This document shows, in pieces, positions 51,101 to 60,190 of a DNA stretch of 64,000 nucleotides. A program made the position numbers and the translations under genes. Origin of the DNA: Sitta carolinensis (lineage: Eukaryota; Chordata; Aves; Passeriformes; Sittidae); assembly GCA_032173965.1 (NCBI GenBank), contig CM063294.1:9476452-9540451 (forward strand). Direction: 5' to 3'. Position 1 is the stretch's first letter, and every line of letters begins with the position of its first letter. Under the pieces are notes generated by a model. The model was not told the DNA's origin and ran no database searches. It was given only the letters and a program-made list of their open reading frames with translations.

Positions 51101-52938
51101 ACCTGTGACCAGTGGCTGGGGCGAGGGGGTGGGCATTGCCTCCCTACTTGCTCTCCATGGGGCTGTGATGGGGCTGGGAGAGAACCCCCCATAATTGCCC
51201 CAGCCTAGGCCATGCTGACCATGGCCACTATCCACAGCTCTTTGACCACATCATGGACTGCATCATAGACTTCCAGATGAAGCAGAACCTGCTGACACAG
51301 ATGCTGCCTCTTGGCTTCACTTTCTCCTTCCCCTGCCAGCAAGTGGGCCTGGATAAGGTGAGGGAGTGGCTCCAGCACCAGGATGCTGGGAGGGATCCCA
51401 GGATGTGGTGTGAAGCAGCTGCCCTGGCCCCTGTTCCTGCTGCTCTTGCAGGCATTGCTGCTGACCTGGACCAAAGGCTTCAGTGCTTCAGGCTGTGTGG
51501 GAGAGGACGTTGTCCAGATGCTGCGGGACGCTGCTCAGCGCAAACAGGTAGGGAATGTCTGGTGGCCTGTCCCCAGGGTACACCCTGAATCCAGGCAGTG
51601 TCAGCCCCAGCAGCTGTCTGGGTGCCACAAGAACACATGTGTTCCCATCTCCTGTTTGGCAGCACTTAGGGATGCAGGTGGTGGCTCTGGTCAATGACAC
51701 GGTGGGAACCATGATGGCCTGTGGTTATGATGACCCCAAGTGTGAAATTGGCCTCATTGTGGGTGAGGAGCACCTCTGCATCCAGGAGGTCCCCCCTCTC
51801 CTCAGCACCCCTCTACCCCCTGTGGCATGGCCACATGCCTCTGCCAGAACTGCAATGGGGGTGACACCAGCATGGGGCCTGCAGGGACAGGGACCAATGC
51901 CTGTTACATGGAGGAGATGAGGAACGTAGGCACTGTGGAGGGGGACGAGGGCCGCATGTGCATCAACATGGAATGGGGGGCCTTTGGGGACAACGGCTGC
52001 CTAGACCACCTCTTCACCCACTTCGACAGGGTGGTGGACGAAAACACCAGCAACCCGGGCAAGCAGAGGTGGGTGAGGGCCCTGGGGTAAAGGGATCTGG
52101 GAGCGGGTGGCTGTGCCTAGCTGAGGCTGTGCCTTGGGTAGGTTTGAGAAGCTCATCAGTGGCATGTACCTGGGCGAGATCGTGCGTCAGATCCTGATTG
52201 TAATGACAGAGAGACAGCTCTTGTTCCAAGGCAGACCCTGCCCCAAACTCCAGACCAAGAACATCTTCCAGACCAAATTCCTCTCTACCCTCGAGCTGTG
52301 AGTGTTGGGCTCACGTGGATTCCCTGAAGCTGGGGTGGGGAGAAGTGATGTGGCACAGACAGGGTGATGCTTAAGGGATGGGGACAGTGATGGGGACTCT
52401 GCTGCTAACAGTGGCACTGGTCCTGAGCAGCCATGGGATGCCCCTGCGGCAGATACGGGCCATCCTGAACGAACTGGAGATCGATGCCAGCTTTGAGGAC
52501 AGCTTGCTGATGCGAGAGGTGTGCCAGACTGTGTCCCTGCGGGCAGCCCAGCTCTGCGCTGCTGGCTTGGCTGCTGTGGTGGAGAAGATGCGGGAGAGCC
52601 AGGGCCTGGACCAACTGTCTGTCACTGTTGGGGTGGATGGCACCTTGTACAAGCTGCACCCGTGGTGAGTGGGGCTGGGGGTGGCAGGCACCCATGGGGC
52701 ATCCTTGCCCAATGAAGCGGTGTGTGCTGAGCAGCATGGTGTGCATAGGGAGGGGTAGGAGCATCAGTCCTCACCCTTCCCTCCTGTCCTGCCTAGCTTC
52801 TCCCAGAACCTCCAGAAGACACTGAAGGACCTGGCACCCAACTGTGATGTGTCCTTCATGCTATCAGAGGACGGCTCTGGGAAAGGGGCTGCGCTCGTGG
52901 CAGCTGTGGCCAGTCGCACTGCCAACGGAATGCAATAG
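47639..52938 (+). CDS. HK3: HK3, hexokinase-3
   Basis: Exons: 47639-47745, 47849-48001, 48116-48170, 48244-48406, 48720-48868, 49027-49161, 49268-49363, 49439-49538, 49616-49799, 49971-50126, 50245-50478, 50567-50871, 50949-51088, 51238-51357, 51452-51547, 51663-51762, 51885-52068, 52142-52297, 52431-52664, 52797-52938. They sum to 3009 nt (1002 residues plus stop), all in phase. The enzyme phosphorylates glucose to glucose-6-phosphate with ATP. The duplicated hexokinase fold is visible as two sets of exons with equal lengths. The C-half is intact: DLGGTNFR (621-628), [19 protein letters not shown] (742-749, catalytic Asp743), [15 protein letters not shown]. The N-half is degenerate. HK3 rather than HK1/HK2 follows from similarity and from the position between UIMC1 and UNC5A. 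The first three exons are the least certain part. Confidence 0.96.
48244..50478 (+). CDS. HK3: HK3 N-terminal (regulatory) hexokinase half
   Basis: Eight exons of 163, 149, 135, 96, 100, 184, 156 and 234 nt, the standard hexokinase series except that 135 replaces 120. This adds five residues before LPLGF. MLPTY opens the fold. NDTVGTMM (Asp298) and the TEWG glutamate remain. The phosphate-1 loop DLGGTNFR is replaced by VELCQNQVR (about 167-175), FSFPC by FPFSC, and TGTNACY by KGSNCCF. As in vertebrate HK3 in general, this half is expected to be non-catalytic and regulatory. Confidence 0.92.
48407..48719 (+). other. HK3: HK3 intron 4
   Basis: 313 nt, the longest HK3 intron. Contains no recognisable feature. 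All other HK3 introns are shorter. Confidence 0.8.
50567..52938 (+). CDS. HK3: HK3 C-terminal (catalytic) hexokinase half
   Basis: Begins with the 305-nt fusion exon (50567-50871) that carries the end of the N-half ([13 protein letters not shown]) and the second MLPTY. Then follow exons of 140, 120, 96, 100, 184, 156, 234 and 142 nt. All glucose- and ATP-binding motifs are present, and the adenosine-site block [13 protein letters not shown] sits in the last exon. The 140-nt exon is nine bases shorter than its N-half partner, removing three residues in a surface loop. Stop TAG is at 52936-52938. Confidence 0.96.
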
Positions 52939-52948
52939 CCACCACCCC

Positions 52949-52954
52949 AATAAA
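52949..52954 (+). terminator. HK3: HK3 polyadenylation signal AATAAA
   Basis: CCCCAATAAAACTC, with AATAAA starting 11 bases after the TAG stop. The 3'UTR would be only about 30-40 nt, and a TGGTCTGC GU-type stretch follows immediately. Confidence 0.88.
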
Positions 52955-53039
52955 ACTCTTTGGTCTGCACCTCCAACTTCTGGGGGGATCACGAGGGGCG
53001 TGGGGCAGCGCATGGCCGGTCATAGCCCCGTGTAGCAAT

Positions 53040-53462
53040 ATATATCGAATTTATTTACATTCACGTCCGGCAGACCCCCCGCCCGCGGCACCGCTATGTA
53101 CATAAGGCCAAGTGTAAATACTTGAATGCACTTAATACAGAATTAAAAAAACGGGCTTTACACAACACGGCACGGGGCCCGGGGCCGCCCGGCCCCACAC
53201 GCAGACAGCACGACGGCACCGCACGCACGACGCACACCCAGTGCCCCCCCAGTCCCCGCCATGGGGCTCTGAGACCCCCGGGGCTGGGCCGAGTCCCGCC
53301 GCCACAGTGCTGAAGGGGCCTGACTGCCACGGGGCAGGGGCATCCTGCCCTCCCAAGGGGGCCAGGCAGCCCTCCTCGTGCGCTGTGGGGCAGTAGGAGC
53401 CTGGTGGGCCAGCCAGGGCCCCCCTTAGCCCCATGGTGATGGTCCCGTGGGACCTGCCATGC
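53040..53462 (-). other. UNC5A: UNC5A 3'UTR
   Basis: The proximal part (53180-53462) is GC-rich. The distal 100 bases are AT-rich with two Pumilio-type UGUANAUA matches in the transcript sense: UGUACAUA at 53102-53095 and UGUAAAUA at 53059-53052, the latter overlapping the poly(A) signal. Confidence 0.7.
53050..53055 (-). terminator. UNC5A: UNC5A polyadenylation signal AATAAA (minus strand)
   Basis: Minus strand reads GAATGTAAATAAATTCG. This is the only canonical signal downstream of the UNC5A stop, giving a 3'UTR of about 420 nt. It is roughly 95 bp from the HK3 signal on the opposite strand. Confidence 0.8.
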
Positions 53463-54005
53463 TCAGCACTCAGCCTCGGAGAAGAGGGCACCATCCTGCT
53501 TGCCGACCTCGGCTACAGCGGCAGCCAGCTGGGAGAGGTTGCCATTGGGGAAGTGCCGTGCTTCCCACAAGTTGAGGATCATGGCTGTGGGGCTGGCCTT
53601 CGAGGCGAAGAAGCTGAGATGGCTGGAAGGGGACAGAGGGACCATGTCAGGGCACAGGGATGGCTCCACATCCCATTACCAGCCCCCTGCTAGCCTCACC
53701 TTGTGCAGCAGCCCTCTCCCAGAATCCCACAGCATTCCAGCATTCATCCATAGGAGCAGGACGAGGCCAGAACCCCTGTCCCCATCCATCATGCCACCTC
53801 ATCCCCAGCACTGTCCTCAGTCTGCATTACCTGTCAAGGTTGAGCTTTTGTGCCAGTGTCCTCCAGTCAGCTCCCCGTGTGCCCGGTGGGTCCAGGCTGC
53901 TGATGATCTTTTGGCGGATCAGGAAGGGATCTTGAAGGCACTGGGGCCCACCAGAGCCGGGGTGCCCACCTCGTCAGGAACCAGCCAGTCTGAAAATCTT
54001 GTGTC
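53463..54005 (-). CDS. UNC5A: UNC5A death-domain exons, one with a 1-base frame break
   Basis: Exon 54005-53831 encodes [20 protein letters not shown] followed by PSAFKIP. After that the frame must shift to read [20 protein letters not shown], because one G/C is missing in the run at 53926-53928 (175 nt instead of 176). Exon 53622-53463 encodes [20 protein letters not shown] and [11 protein letters not shown], ending SEAEC before TGA. In the family this C-terminus is the PICK1-binding PDZ ligand of UNC5A. Confidence 0.92.
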
Positions 54006-57000
54006 CTATGGGAGGGCACAAGCGGGGAAGGAAAGGGAAGTGAGGCAATCCCATGGCCACCCCCAGGAGTGGCTCAGTCCTGCCCTCACCTTGGCGATGT
54101 TGAAGTTGACAGTGAAGCTCTGCCCGTCTCCCTCCACCTGCCAGACCCAGATCTTGCAGGCCAGCTCACAGGTGCTAGTGCTCAGGCGCTCGAGGGTGAA
54201 GGTGCAGTGCAGGAAGGGCTGCAGCCCACTCCAGATGTGGTAGAAGGGGATCTCCTGCAGTGGGGTTACAGAGCTGGGGGTGTCAGAGTGGCAGGGACAC
54301 CTCCTTACACCTCTATCCCCATCCCCACACACCAGCCAGACTCCTCACCTGGTAGCTGGCGAGGAGCTTGCTCTTCCAGAGGGAGCTGGGCATATCATGG
54401 ATGGAGAGGCGCAGGTTGTGGTAGCTGTCCTTGAAGTGCAGCACCCGGGGGCTCCGATCAGCTGCCCTCCCAGCTGCTTCTCCAGCTGGATCACCTCCTG
54501 CCAGCACAAGCAGCAGTCAGGCAGGAGATGCCACACAGCAGGAGTGCAGCTCTTGCTCCAAGCCGTGATGGGCAGGCTGGGGACCCGGTACCTTGAGGAC
54601 GTCCTGGGTGTCACTGAGGCAGTAGACGCGGATGTTGTACTCGAGCGAGGGGCAGGCGGCCGGCGCAAACAGGACCAGCTTGAGGCGCTTGGAGGCTGCC
54701 ATGCTGAGGGACTCCCCGACCAGGGCAAAGCGCCCCAGCTGCTCCGTGAACACGTAGCAAGCCTGCGCTTCCAGCTGGCAGTAGTACAGCTCCGTGCACG
54801 GCTCAGCGCCCAGCTGCAGCACGTCCTGCGGCACCCAGGCAGAGATGCACCTCAGCCGTGGCTGTCCCTCCTCCATCCCTGAACCCCCTTGTCCCTGCTC
54901 ACCTCCCACGTGCCCTCACATGACTGCTTCTTCAGCCGGATGCTCCAGTTCTCAGCGCTGGCTTCCACGCAGTGCCCCATGGCCAGGATGGCTGGGCGGG
55001 TGAGGAGGACCCCGGGGGGGCCACAGCTGACGATGGGGCTCAGCAGCGTCTGGCAGCCAGCCAGGGGCAGCCTGGGGCAGCAATGGGGGCAACGGAGTCA
55101 GGACAGAACCCCGTCCAACAGGCCTGTGCCCCAGCAGCCCCAGCACCTACCTCACCTCCTCCTGCTTGTGCAGGGTCAGGTAGACCTCATAGATCTTCCC
55201 CCGTGGGATGGCATCGGGTGGGATGAGCAGGCTGATCCCTGGGTGGGAATGGGGGTGCAGGCAGGGGGTGAGCCCCATGAGGACCCTGCCTAGCCTGGGC
55301 AGTGCTCTGAAATCCCCACCCTGCTGTACCTGTGTTGGGGATCATGAGCCGCCCTCCCAAGAAGTTGAAGGTGCCATAGGCCATGTTGTTGGTGCCGCGG
55401 GGCAGGGAGCGAAAGTAGCTCTGTGTGGAGAGCCGGGCCACGAAGTCAGCACCCTCGGCGGCGGGTGAGCTGTGGTGCAGCGTGTGCCGTCCAGCACCCA
55501 GCGGGCTCAGCAGGTGCCCGTTGGGCAGCTGGAGCTTGGCAGGGCCATCCTGGCGTGGGCAGAGCGAGCCCTGGTAGGTCATGGTAGTGGTGCTGAGGTC
55601 TGGCTGGATGGTGAGCAGGCTGGGGTTGTCTGCAGCACAGAGCAAGCAACCGTGGCGCCGGGGCAAGGCAGAAACAGGGGGTCCCCACCAGGGGTGCATG
55701 GGCACAGTCAGCTCTAGAGGGCATGGGGCACACAGTCCCTGCCCCACAGTGAGGACTCCGTAGGGCACAGCCACCACCCCTGGGGATCTGACCCTAGGTG
55801 GCATAGAGCACTGACACCACAGTCAGGGACTCTAAGATACAGAGTCCCTGTCCCTAGGTCAGGGATCCCATAAAGCAAAGAATCAACTTAAGACCAGGGA
55901 CGCCACAGGGCACAGAACCCCACCCAAGGATGCCCTGTAGCTGACAGCCCGTGCCCAGAGACCCCCTGGCAGGTATGGCCACCTGCAGGTCCAAGGGACA
56001 CCGTGTCCCAGTGTGGGTGCACTGTCCCTGCAACGCTCACTCACCAGCCTTGCTGGGTTTGATGCTGACCGGCTGGAAGCCGGCAGTGAGGATGGAGGAA
56101 TCGGCCACATCAGCATCCAGGCCCCCCTTCTTGCGGCAGTACACCAGCACTCCCACCAGCAGCAGCAGCACCAGGCACACGGCCACGGCCACCAGCCCCA
56201 CGTACAGTGCTACGTCCTCTGCGCCGGGGCAGCTGTGTGGGGCAGGCCATCATCACACATGGTCACGCCCCGGTCCCGGCTCCCAGGGGACAACCCTGCC
56301 ATCCCCACCGTGCTCACCGTGGGTGCAGAGCTCGGAGGTGCAGTTGCGGGTGTCCAGCTCGGGGCCGTGACAATCCCGGCCTCCGTTGCGTGGCGCCGGC
56401 TCTGAGCACTCGCGGCTGCGCCAGTGGGTGCATTCGGCCCCGCACTCCGACCACTTGCTCCACTCCGACCAGGCGCCATCCACTGCAGGCACAGCTTGGG
56501 GTCAGCGCCCTGCTACCACCCCCCTTCCCTGCCCCGGGCCGGCAGAGACGGACACACAGGGGAATTGGAGGACAAGACATCTGCTGGGGACAGGGACTGC
56601 GATGGGCTCAGTGGGGAGTGCAGCATCGGCACGGCGGGGGGGCGGCGGTGCCCCGAGCAGGGCAGGTACCTGGGCAGAGGGTGGTGCAGGCGGTTTTCTG
56701 CACATTTTGGCCCTCACAGAAAGCACCCCCATTGAGGGGTGTGGGGTTGGTGCACGTCCGGCTCCGCTTCTGCCAGCCCCGTCCACAGCTGGTGCTGCAG
56801 CCTGACCACTGCGTCCACGTCGACCAGCCGCCGTTCACTGGGTGGAGAGGGACCTGTCAGCACCCTGCGCTAAGGGGACGCAGGGAGGTACAGGACAGGG
56901 AGAATGACACCAGGACAGCATGGTGGGGACTGGTGTGGAGAGGCCATACCATAGACTGTGATGGCAGCAGAGGCGCTGCGGCGACGGGCTACAATGTTTT

Positions 57001-57929
57001 TAGCCACGCAGGTGTAGTTGGCAGTGTCAGCCAGGCGGGCCTGACGCAGCACCAGGCTGTGCTCTGGCGTCACGTAGACGTTGGCATCCAGTGCCGGGTC
57101 CACCAGCTCCTCGTTGCGCAGCCACTCCACCTGTAGGGCACAGGGACGTCACTGTGTGTGTGTGCCTGGGATCGCACACGTCATCACCCTGGGCGAGGGC
57201 TATCCTCAGCCACATCCTGTCCTGCCCAGCTGCAGGGACCCACCTCGGCGGGGGGGACGCCCTCGGGAGGTCGGCATGGCAGCACGATGCCCTGCTCGAT
57301 GGAGACCTCCCTGGCTGTCGGCTCCTGCTCAAAGTTCTTGCGCAGATCTGGGGAGGCACAGGGGTGAGATGGTGGGGCCGGGGCCAGCACCCCGCACTCT
57401 GTCCAGACACCTGCAGACACTCACAGGCGATGCGCACAAAAGCTTTCTGGCTCTTGGTGGTGCCGGAGGAGCTCCAGGCAACGCACTGGCACCAGTACTC
57501 CTCCAGCCCAAAGATCTTCTCCACTTGCTGGCGGGTGACCTCGATGCGCACTTCCATCACTGGCAGCCCTGGGACCGGAGAGTGGCACGTCACACTGGCA
57601 TGCCGGGAGCTGTCCCCGTGGCCCCAGCCCCAGGCAAGCCCAGCCAAGAGTGGCACACGTGGCTTCCCAGGAGTGGGGCTGGCACCGCCCCTCCTGCTGG
57701 CGCTCACCGGTGCTGCGGTCGGTGCTGTGCTGCGTAACGTGGTCACCTTGGTGCACCCACTCGCCATTGCACTTGAAGTAGATCTGGGTGGCAGGGGTGG
57801 CACGGCAGGCCAGGCTCACTGCCTTGTTCTTCACAATGTAGACATCCTCCGGCTCCAGCTGGAAGTGCGGCAGCAGGTCCGAGGATGCGCCAGATGCCGG
57901 GTTGGCCACAGTCGCGCTTTGCTGAGCAC
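53463..57929 (-). CDS. UNC5A: UNC5A netrin receptor, exon 2 to stop; exon 1 outside the window
   Basis: Exons in transcript order: 57929-57708, 57568-57425, 57347-57244, 57130-56950, 56837-56670, 56482-56318, 56218-56045, 55629-55330, 55238-55151, 55071-54903, 54825-54592, 54497-54349, 54254-54090, 54005-53831, 53622-53463. They encode an Ig domain, an Ig-C2 domain, two thrombospondin type-1 repeats, one transmembrane helix, and the ZU5, UPA and death domains. This is the full single-pass dependence-receptor layout of UNC5 proteins, which signal repulsion from netrin and trigger apoptosis without ligand. Sequence is closest to UNC5A (start [11 protein letters not shown]-terminus SEAEC). The signal-peptide exon is not found. 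Two cytoplasmic exons are each one base short, breaking the frame as given. Confidence 0.95.
54090..54825 (-). CDS. UNC5A: UNC5A UPA-domain exons, one with a 1-base frame break
   Basis: Exons 54825-54592 ([20 protein letters not shown], ...[19 protein letters not shown]), 54497-54349 and 54254-54090 ([40 protein letters not shown]). The middle exon reads [14 protein letters not shown] in one frame and [20 protein letters not shown] in another. It is 149 nt where the family exon is 150, with one base missing near the G/C run at 54447-54457. Confidence 0.9.
54903..55629 (-). CDS. UNC5A: UNC5A juxtamembrane and ZU5 exons
   Basis: Exons 55629-55330, 55238-55151 and 55071-54903. The first encodes [40 protein letters not shown] and [15 protein letters not shown]. 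The other two encode [40 protein letters not shown] and [17 protein letters not shown] sequence (here [16 protein letters not shown]). This is the ZU5 domain, conserved with mammals. Confidence 0.95.
55630..56044 (-). repeat. UNC5A: UNC5A intron with degenerate tandem phrases
   Basis: A 415-nt intron in which variants of GGGCACAG...CCCTG, GGTCAGGGAT/AGTCAGGGAC and AGGGCACAGA recur at roughly 45-60-bp intervals. It looks like a decayed minisatellite. No coding meaning. Confidence 0.45.
56045..56218 (-). CDS. UNC5A: UNC5A transmembrane exon
   Basis: Encodes [20 protein letters not shown] followed by [20 protein letters not shown], a single hydrophobic helix with a basic stop-transfer, then [18 protein letters not shown]. 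Two AGs are possible at the acceptor. The distal one (GCGCAG/AGGAC, exon start 56218) keeps the frame; the proximal one (CACAG, exon start 56232) would hit a TAG. Confidence 0.88.
56318..56482 (-). CDS. UNC5A: UNC5A thrombospondin repeat 2 exon
   Basis: 165 nt encoding [20 protein letters not shown] followed by [18 protein letters not shown], ending CTSELCTH in phase 1. Tryptophan and cysteine spacing fit a TSP1 repeat. Confidence 0.93.
56670..56837 (-). CDS. UNC5A: UNC5A thrombospondin repeat 1 (56-codon cassette exon)
   Basis: 168 nt, phase 1 at both ends, encoding [20 protein letters not shown] and [20 protein letters not shown]. It carries the WxxWxxW mannosylation pattern. Being an exact multiple of three, it can be skipped. 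The 842-residue human isoform is 56 residues shorter than the 898-residue rodent protein, consistent with skipping of this exon. Confidence 0.93.
56950..57130 (-). CDS. UNC5A: UNC5A Ig-C2 domain exon
   Basis: 181 nt encoding [20 protein letters not shown] and [20 protein letters not shown]. The second Ig Cys lies in NYTC, which is also an N-glycosylation sequon. Highly conserved with mammals. Confidence 0.95.
57244..57929 (-). CDS. UNC5A: UNC5A Ig-like domain 1 exons (and start of Ig 2)
   Basis: Exon 57929-57708 starts [14 protein letters not shown] and carries [20 protein letters not shown] and [10 protein letters not shown]. Exon 57568-57425 carries [20 protein letters not shown] and [18 protein letters not shown]. 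Exon 57347-57244 begins [10 protein letters not shown] and carries the first Cys of Ig 2 ([15 protein letters not shown]). The cysteine pairs expected for the UNC5 Ig 1 fold are present. Confidence 0.95.
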
Positions 57930-58539
57930 CTGTGGGGAGATTGGGCTCGGCCACTTCCACGTGCCCTGGCTGGGACATCACCCACACGGGCACAGCCACT
58001 TGCCCTGTGCCTCCCCACTGTCCCCTCCACCAGCAGTGCGGCAGCCCTCTCCCACCCTGCCATCTATCAGGGAAAGCAGCCACGCAGTGGCTGCGCCCGC
58101 TGAACCCTTGCCGATCCCTCATGTCCACACTTAGCACTAATGAAAAGGAAATGTAGTGTGACCAACAAGGGCCATCGCTCACGCCTCCGGGGCGCCTGCC
58201 ACCCCCTTCTCCAACATGCTGTGAGGCACTGACCAGGGGCCACATCCTGCCCTGCTGCACTCCAGAGTGGCACAGGGATGCTGACAAGTGGTGGTGACAC
58301 CACAGGGTGGCACAGCAGCGCGCCCTCTCCTGTGCCACTGACACCCACGCTTACATGGCACGTGGGGGCTGGCTGTCCCCAGGGTGGTGAGGATGGCTCA
58401 GTGCTGCACGCACATGCCCCCATGGGGACAGCAGTGCTGGGGACATGACACATGGCACAGTCCCACGATATCCACACCCCCCAACCCAGACAAGGCCAGG
58501 TGCCTCTTGTCCTCCAACCCCGCCGGTGCCAGCTGTGGA

Positions 58540-58705
58540 AAGAGTTAATAAACCAGGGACCTAAATAAGCATTTGATTAACAAACGATAAAATAGCGATT
58601 GTGTCACTGAATGAAGCTGTAATTGCTGCTGCTAATTGGCTGGTTAGGATTTAATAAGCAATTAAATGGGATGGAATGCGCAGTAATTAAGTACCTTAGT
58701 TTGGC
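58540..58705. promoter_or_regulatory. AT-rich, homeodomain-motif-rich island (candidate enhancer)
   Basis: Within GC-rich intron sequence this block abruptly becomes AT-rich, with GTTAATAAACC, GATTAACAAACG, CTGTAATTGCTGCTGCTAAT, ATTTAATAAGCAATTAAATG and AGTAATTAAG. Repeated TAAT/ATTA cores suggest homeodomain or POU binding, typical of conserved neural enhancers. Confidence 0.5.
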
Positions 58706-58954
58706 AACCACCAGCCACTCCCCATGTGCCCATGGGACACCACTGCCTGTGCCCACCCCGGCTGGCTCCCGCCTGGCACGGCCGCTTTCGTGATGGGAAC
58801 GCGAGTGACACGGGGGTCCCTTGGGCCCTGCCTGAGGCCCCCAGGGAGGCTCCAGGCCCTACTGCTCCCCCTGGCTGGCTCAGGCCCCCCGGAGCCGGGG
58901 AGTGGGTGCCGGCGAGCCCGCCGCGATGCCCGCCGGGACGGACAAGGTGCGGCA

Positions 58955-59100
58955 GCTAATTTACGCGGGGAAGATAAACGGCGACTATAACGCGCCGGTT
59001 ATTACCCCATCAGCACTTTTACAATGTCACTGGCAATTAATTTAATTAAAACTCCTGTCGGGGATATACAGGCATTTCATATTTCACTGGTTTAACGACC
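58955..59100. promoter_or_regulatory. Second AT-rich island
   Basis: Contains CAGCTAATTTACG, GATAAACGG, GGTTATTACCCC, ACAATGTCACTGGCAATTAA and TTTAATTAAAACTCC, again in sharp contrast with flanking GC-rich DNA. Candidate conserved non-coding element; function inferred from composition only. Confidence 0.4.
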
Positions 59101-59759
59101 CCCCCAGCCGCAGCCTGGGGCCGGCCGGGGGTCACGGCACGGACAGGCGCTGCAGTCCCCGGCGCGGTGCTGTCCCTGCGCCGGCTGCAGCACAGCTCGC
59201 CGCATCACCCGCCGGTCCCACCGCTGTGCCTGCTGCTTGGGCACCCCGGGTGCCCACGCTGCACTACCCATGCTGGCACGTGGGCTCTGGGTAAATAAAC
59301 CCAATTTATTTATGAAATGCCATGTTTGCTGCTGCACAGCATCGCGGTTGCCTCCCGCCCGGGCGGCTGTGGCAGACGCGCCGGGTGAACTGTGCTGCGG
59401 GACCAGCTTTTTAATCACACGTGAAATGAGTACAGCGATTGCCGAGCTGCGTGTCTATTCATCACGGCTGAGTGGAGGGGCGCAGGAAGCCTGCGACCAG
59501 CAGCAAGGCATGGAGGAGGAGGATGGGTATGGAGCCCCCCCAGCTGCCCACCCCAGCGGGGTGCTGGGTGCCTTGTGGACGGAGGGAGCATAAGCAGCAA
59601 ACTGAGCTGGGGATGTCAGCCCTGGATGTCCTGCTGCTGAACACTGTGCCAGGCACTGGTGAGACACTGTGCTGTGGTGCGGGCATGGATGGAGCCATGT
59701 GGCACACCCAGGAGGCTGGAGCTGTCCTGGAGCCTTGTGAGGGAGCAGGGGGACTGTGG

Positions 59760-60190
59760 TCTGGGTGCTCCATGCACCATAGGCACCCCGTCCATGATGA
59801 GTATCCTACACACCGTGGGCTCTACACACACTACGAGCACCCCACGCACGCTGCGACCATCCAACAGACCATGGCCACCCCACACATCACAGTTATGCCA
59901 AACACCTCCGGGATCTCATGCACTGTGGATGCCACACACTCTGTGGGCACCTCACATCCCATGGGCGCCCCACGCTCTGCAGCCACCTCCACGCACTGCA
60001 GGCCCCCCACATCCTATGGGCCCCTCCGTGCCACAGACATTCTTCACAGCGTGGGCATCTCCCACACCACAGACACTCCCCACAGCACAGGCACCCCGCA
60101 CCCCACAGGCACCCCATGCTCTGCAGCCACCTCAACGCACTGTGAGCCCCCCATGACCCGTGGGTCCCCCCACAGTGTGGCACCCCCAGC
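59760..60190. repeat. Degenerate minisatellite of CACCCCACA..GTGGGC units
   Basis: Repeated variants of GGGCACCCCACAC, CACACCACAGACAC, GGCACCCCGCACCCCACAG and CTCTGCAGCCACCTC. The last recurs exactly, CTCTGCAGCCACCTC before CACGCACTG and again before AACGCACTG about 140 bp on. Unit length seems to be a multiple of three, which leaves a long false ORF open. Confidence 0.75.

Noticed and set aside
56207..57136. 309-codon plus-strand frame
   Set aside because: Antisense to the UNC5A TSP1 and Ig exons, which explain the sequence fully.
57091..58134. 347-codon plus-strand frame
   Set aside because: Antisense to conserved UNC5A exons; high GC leaves the opposite strand open.
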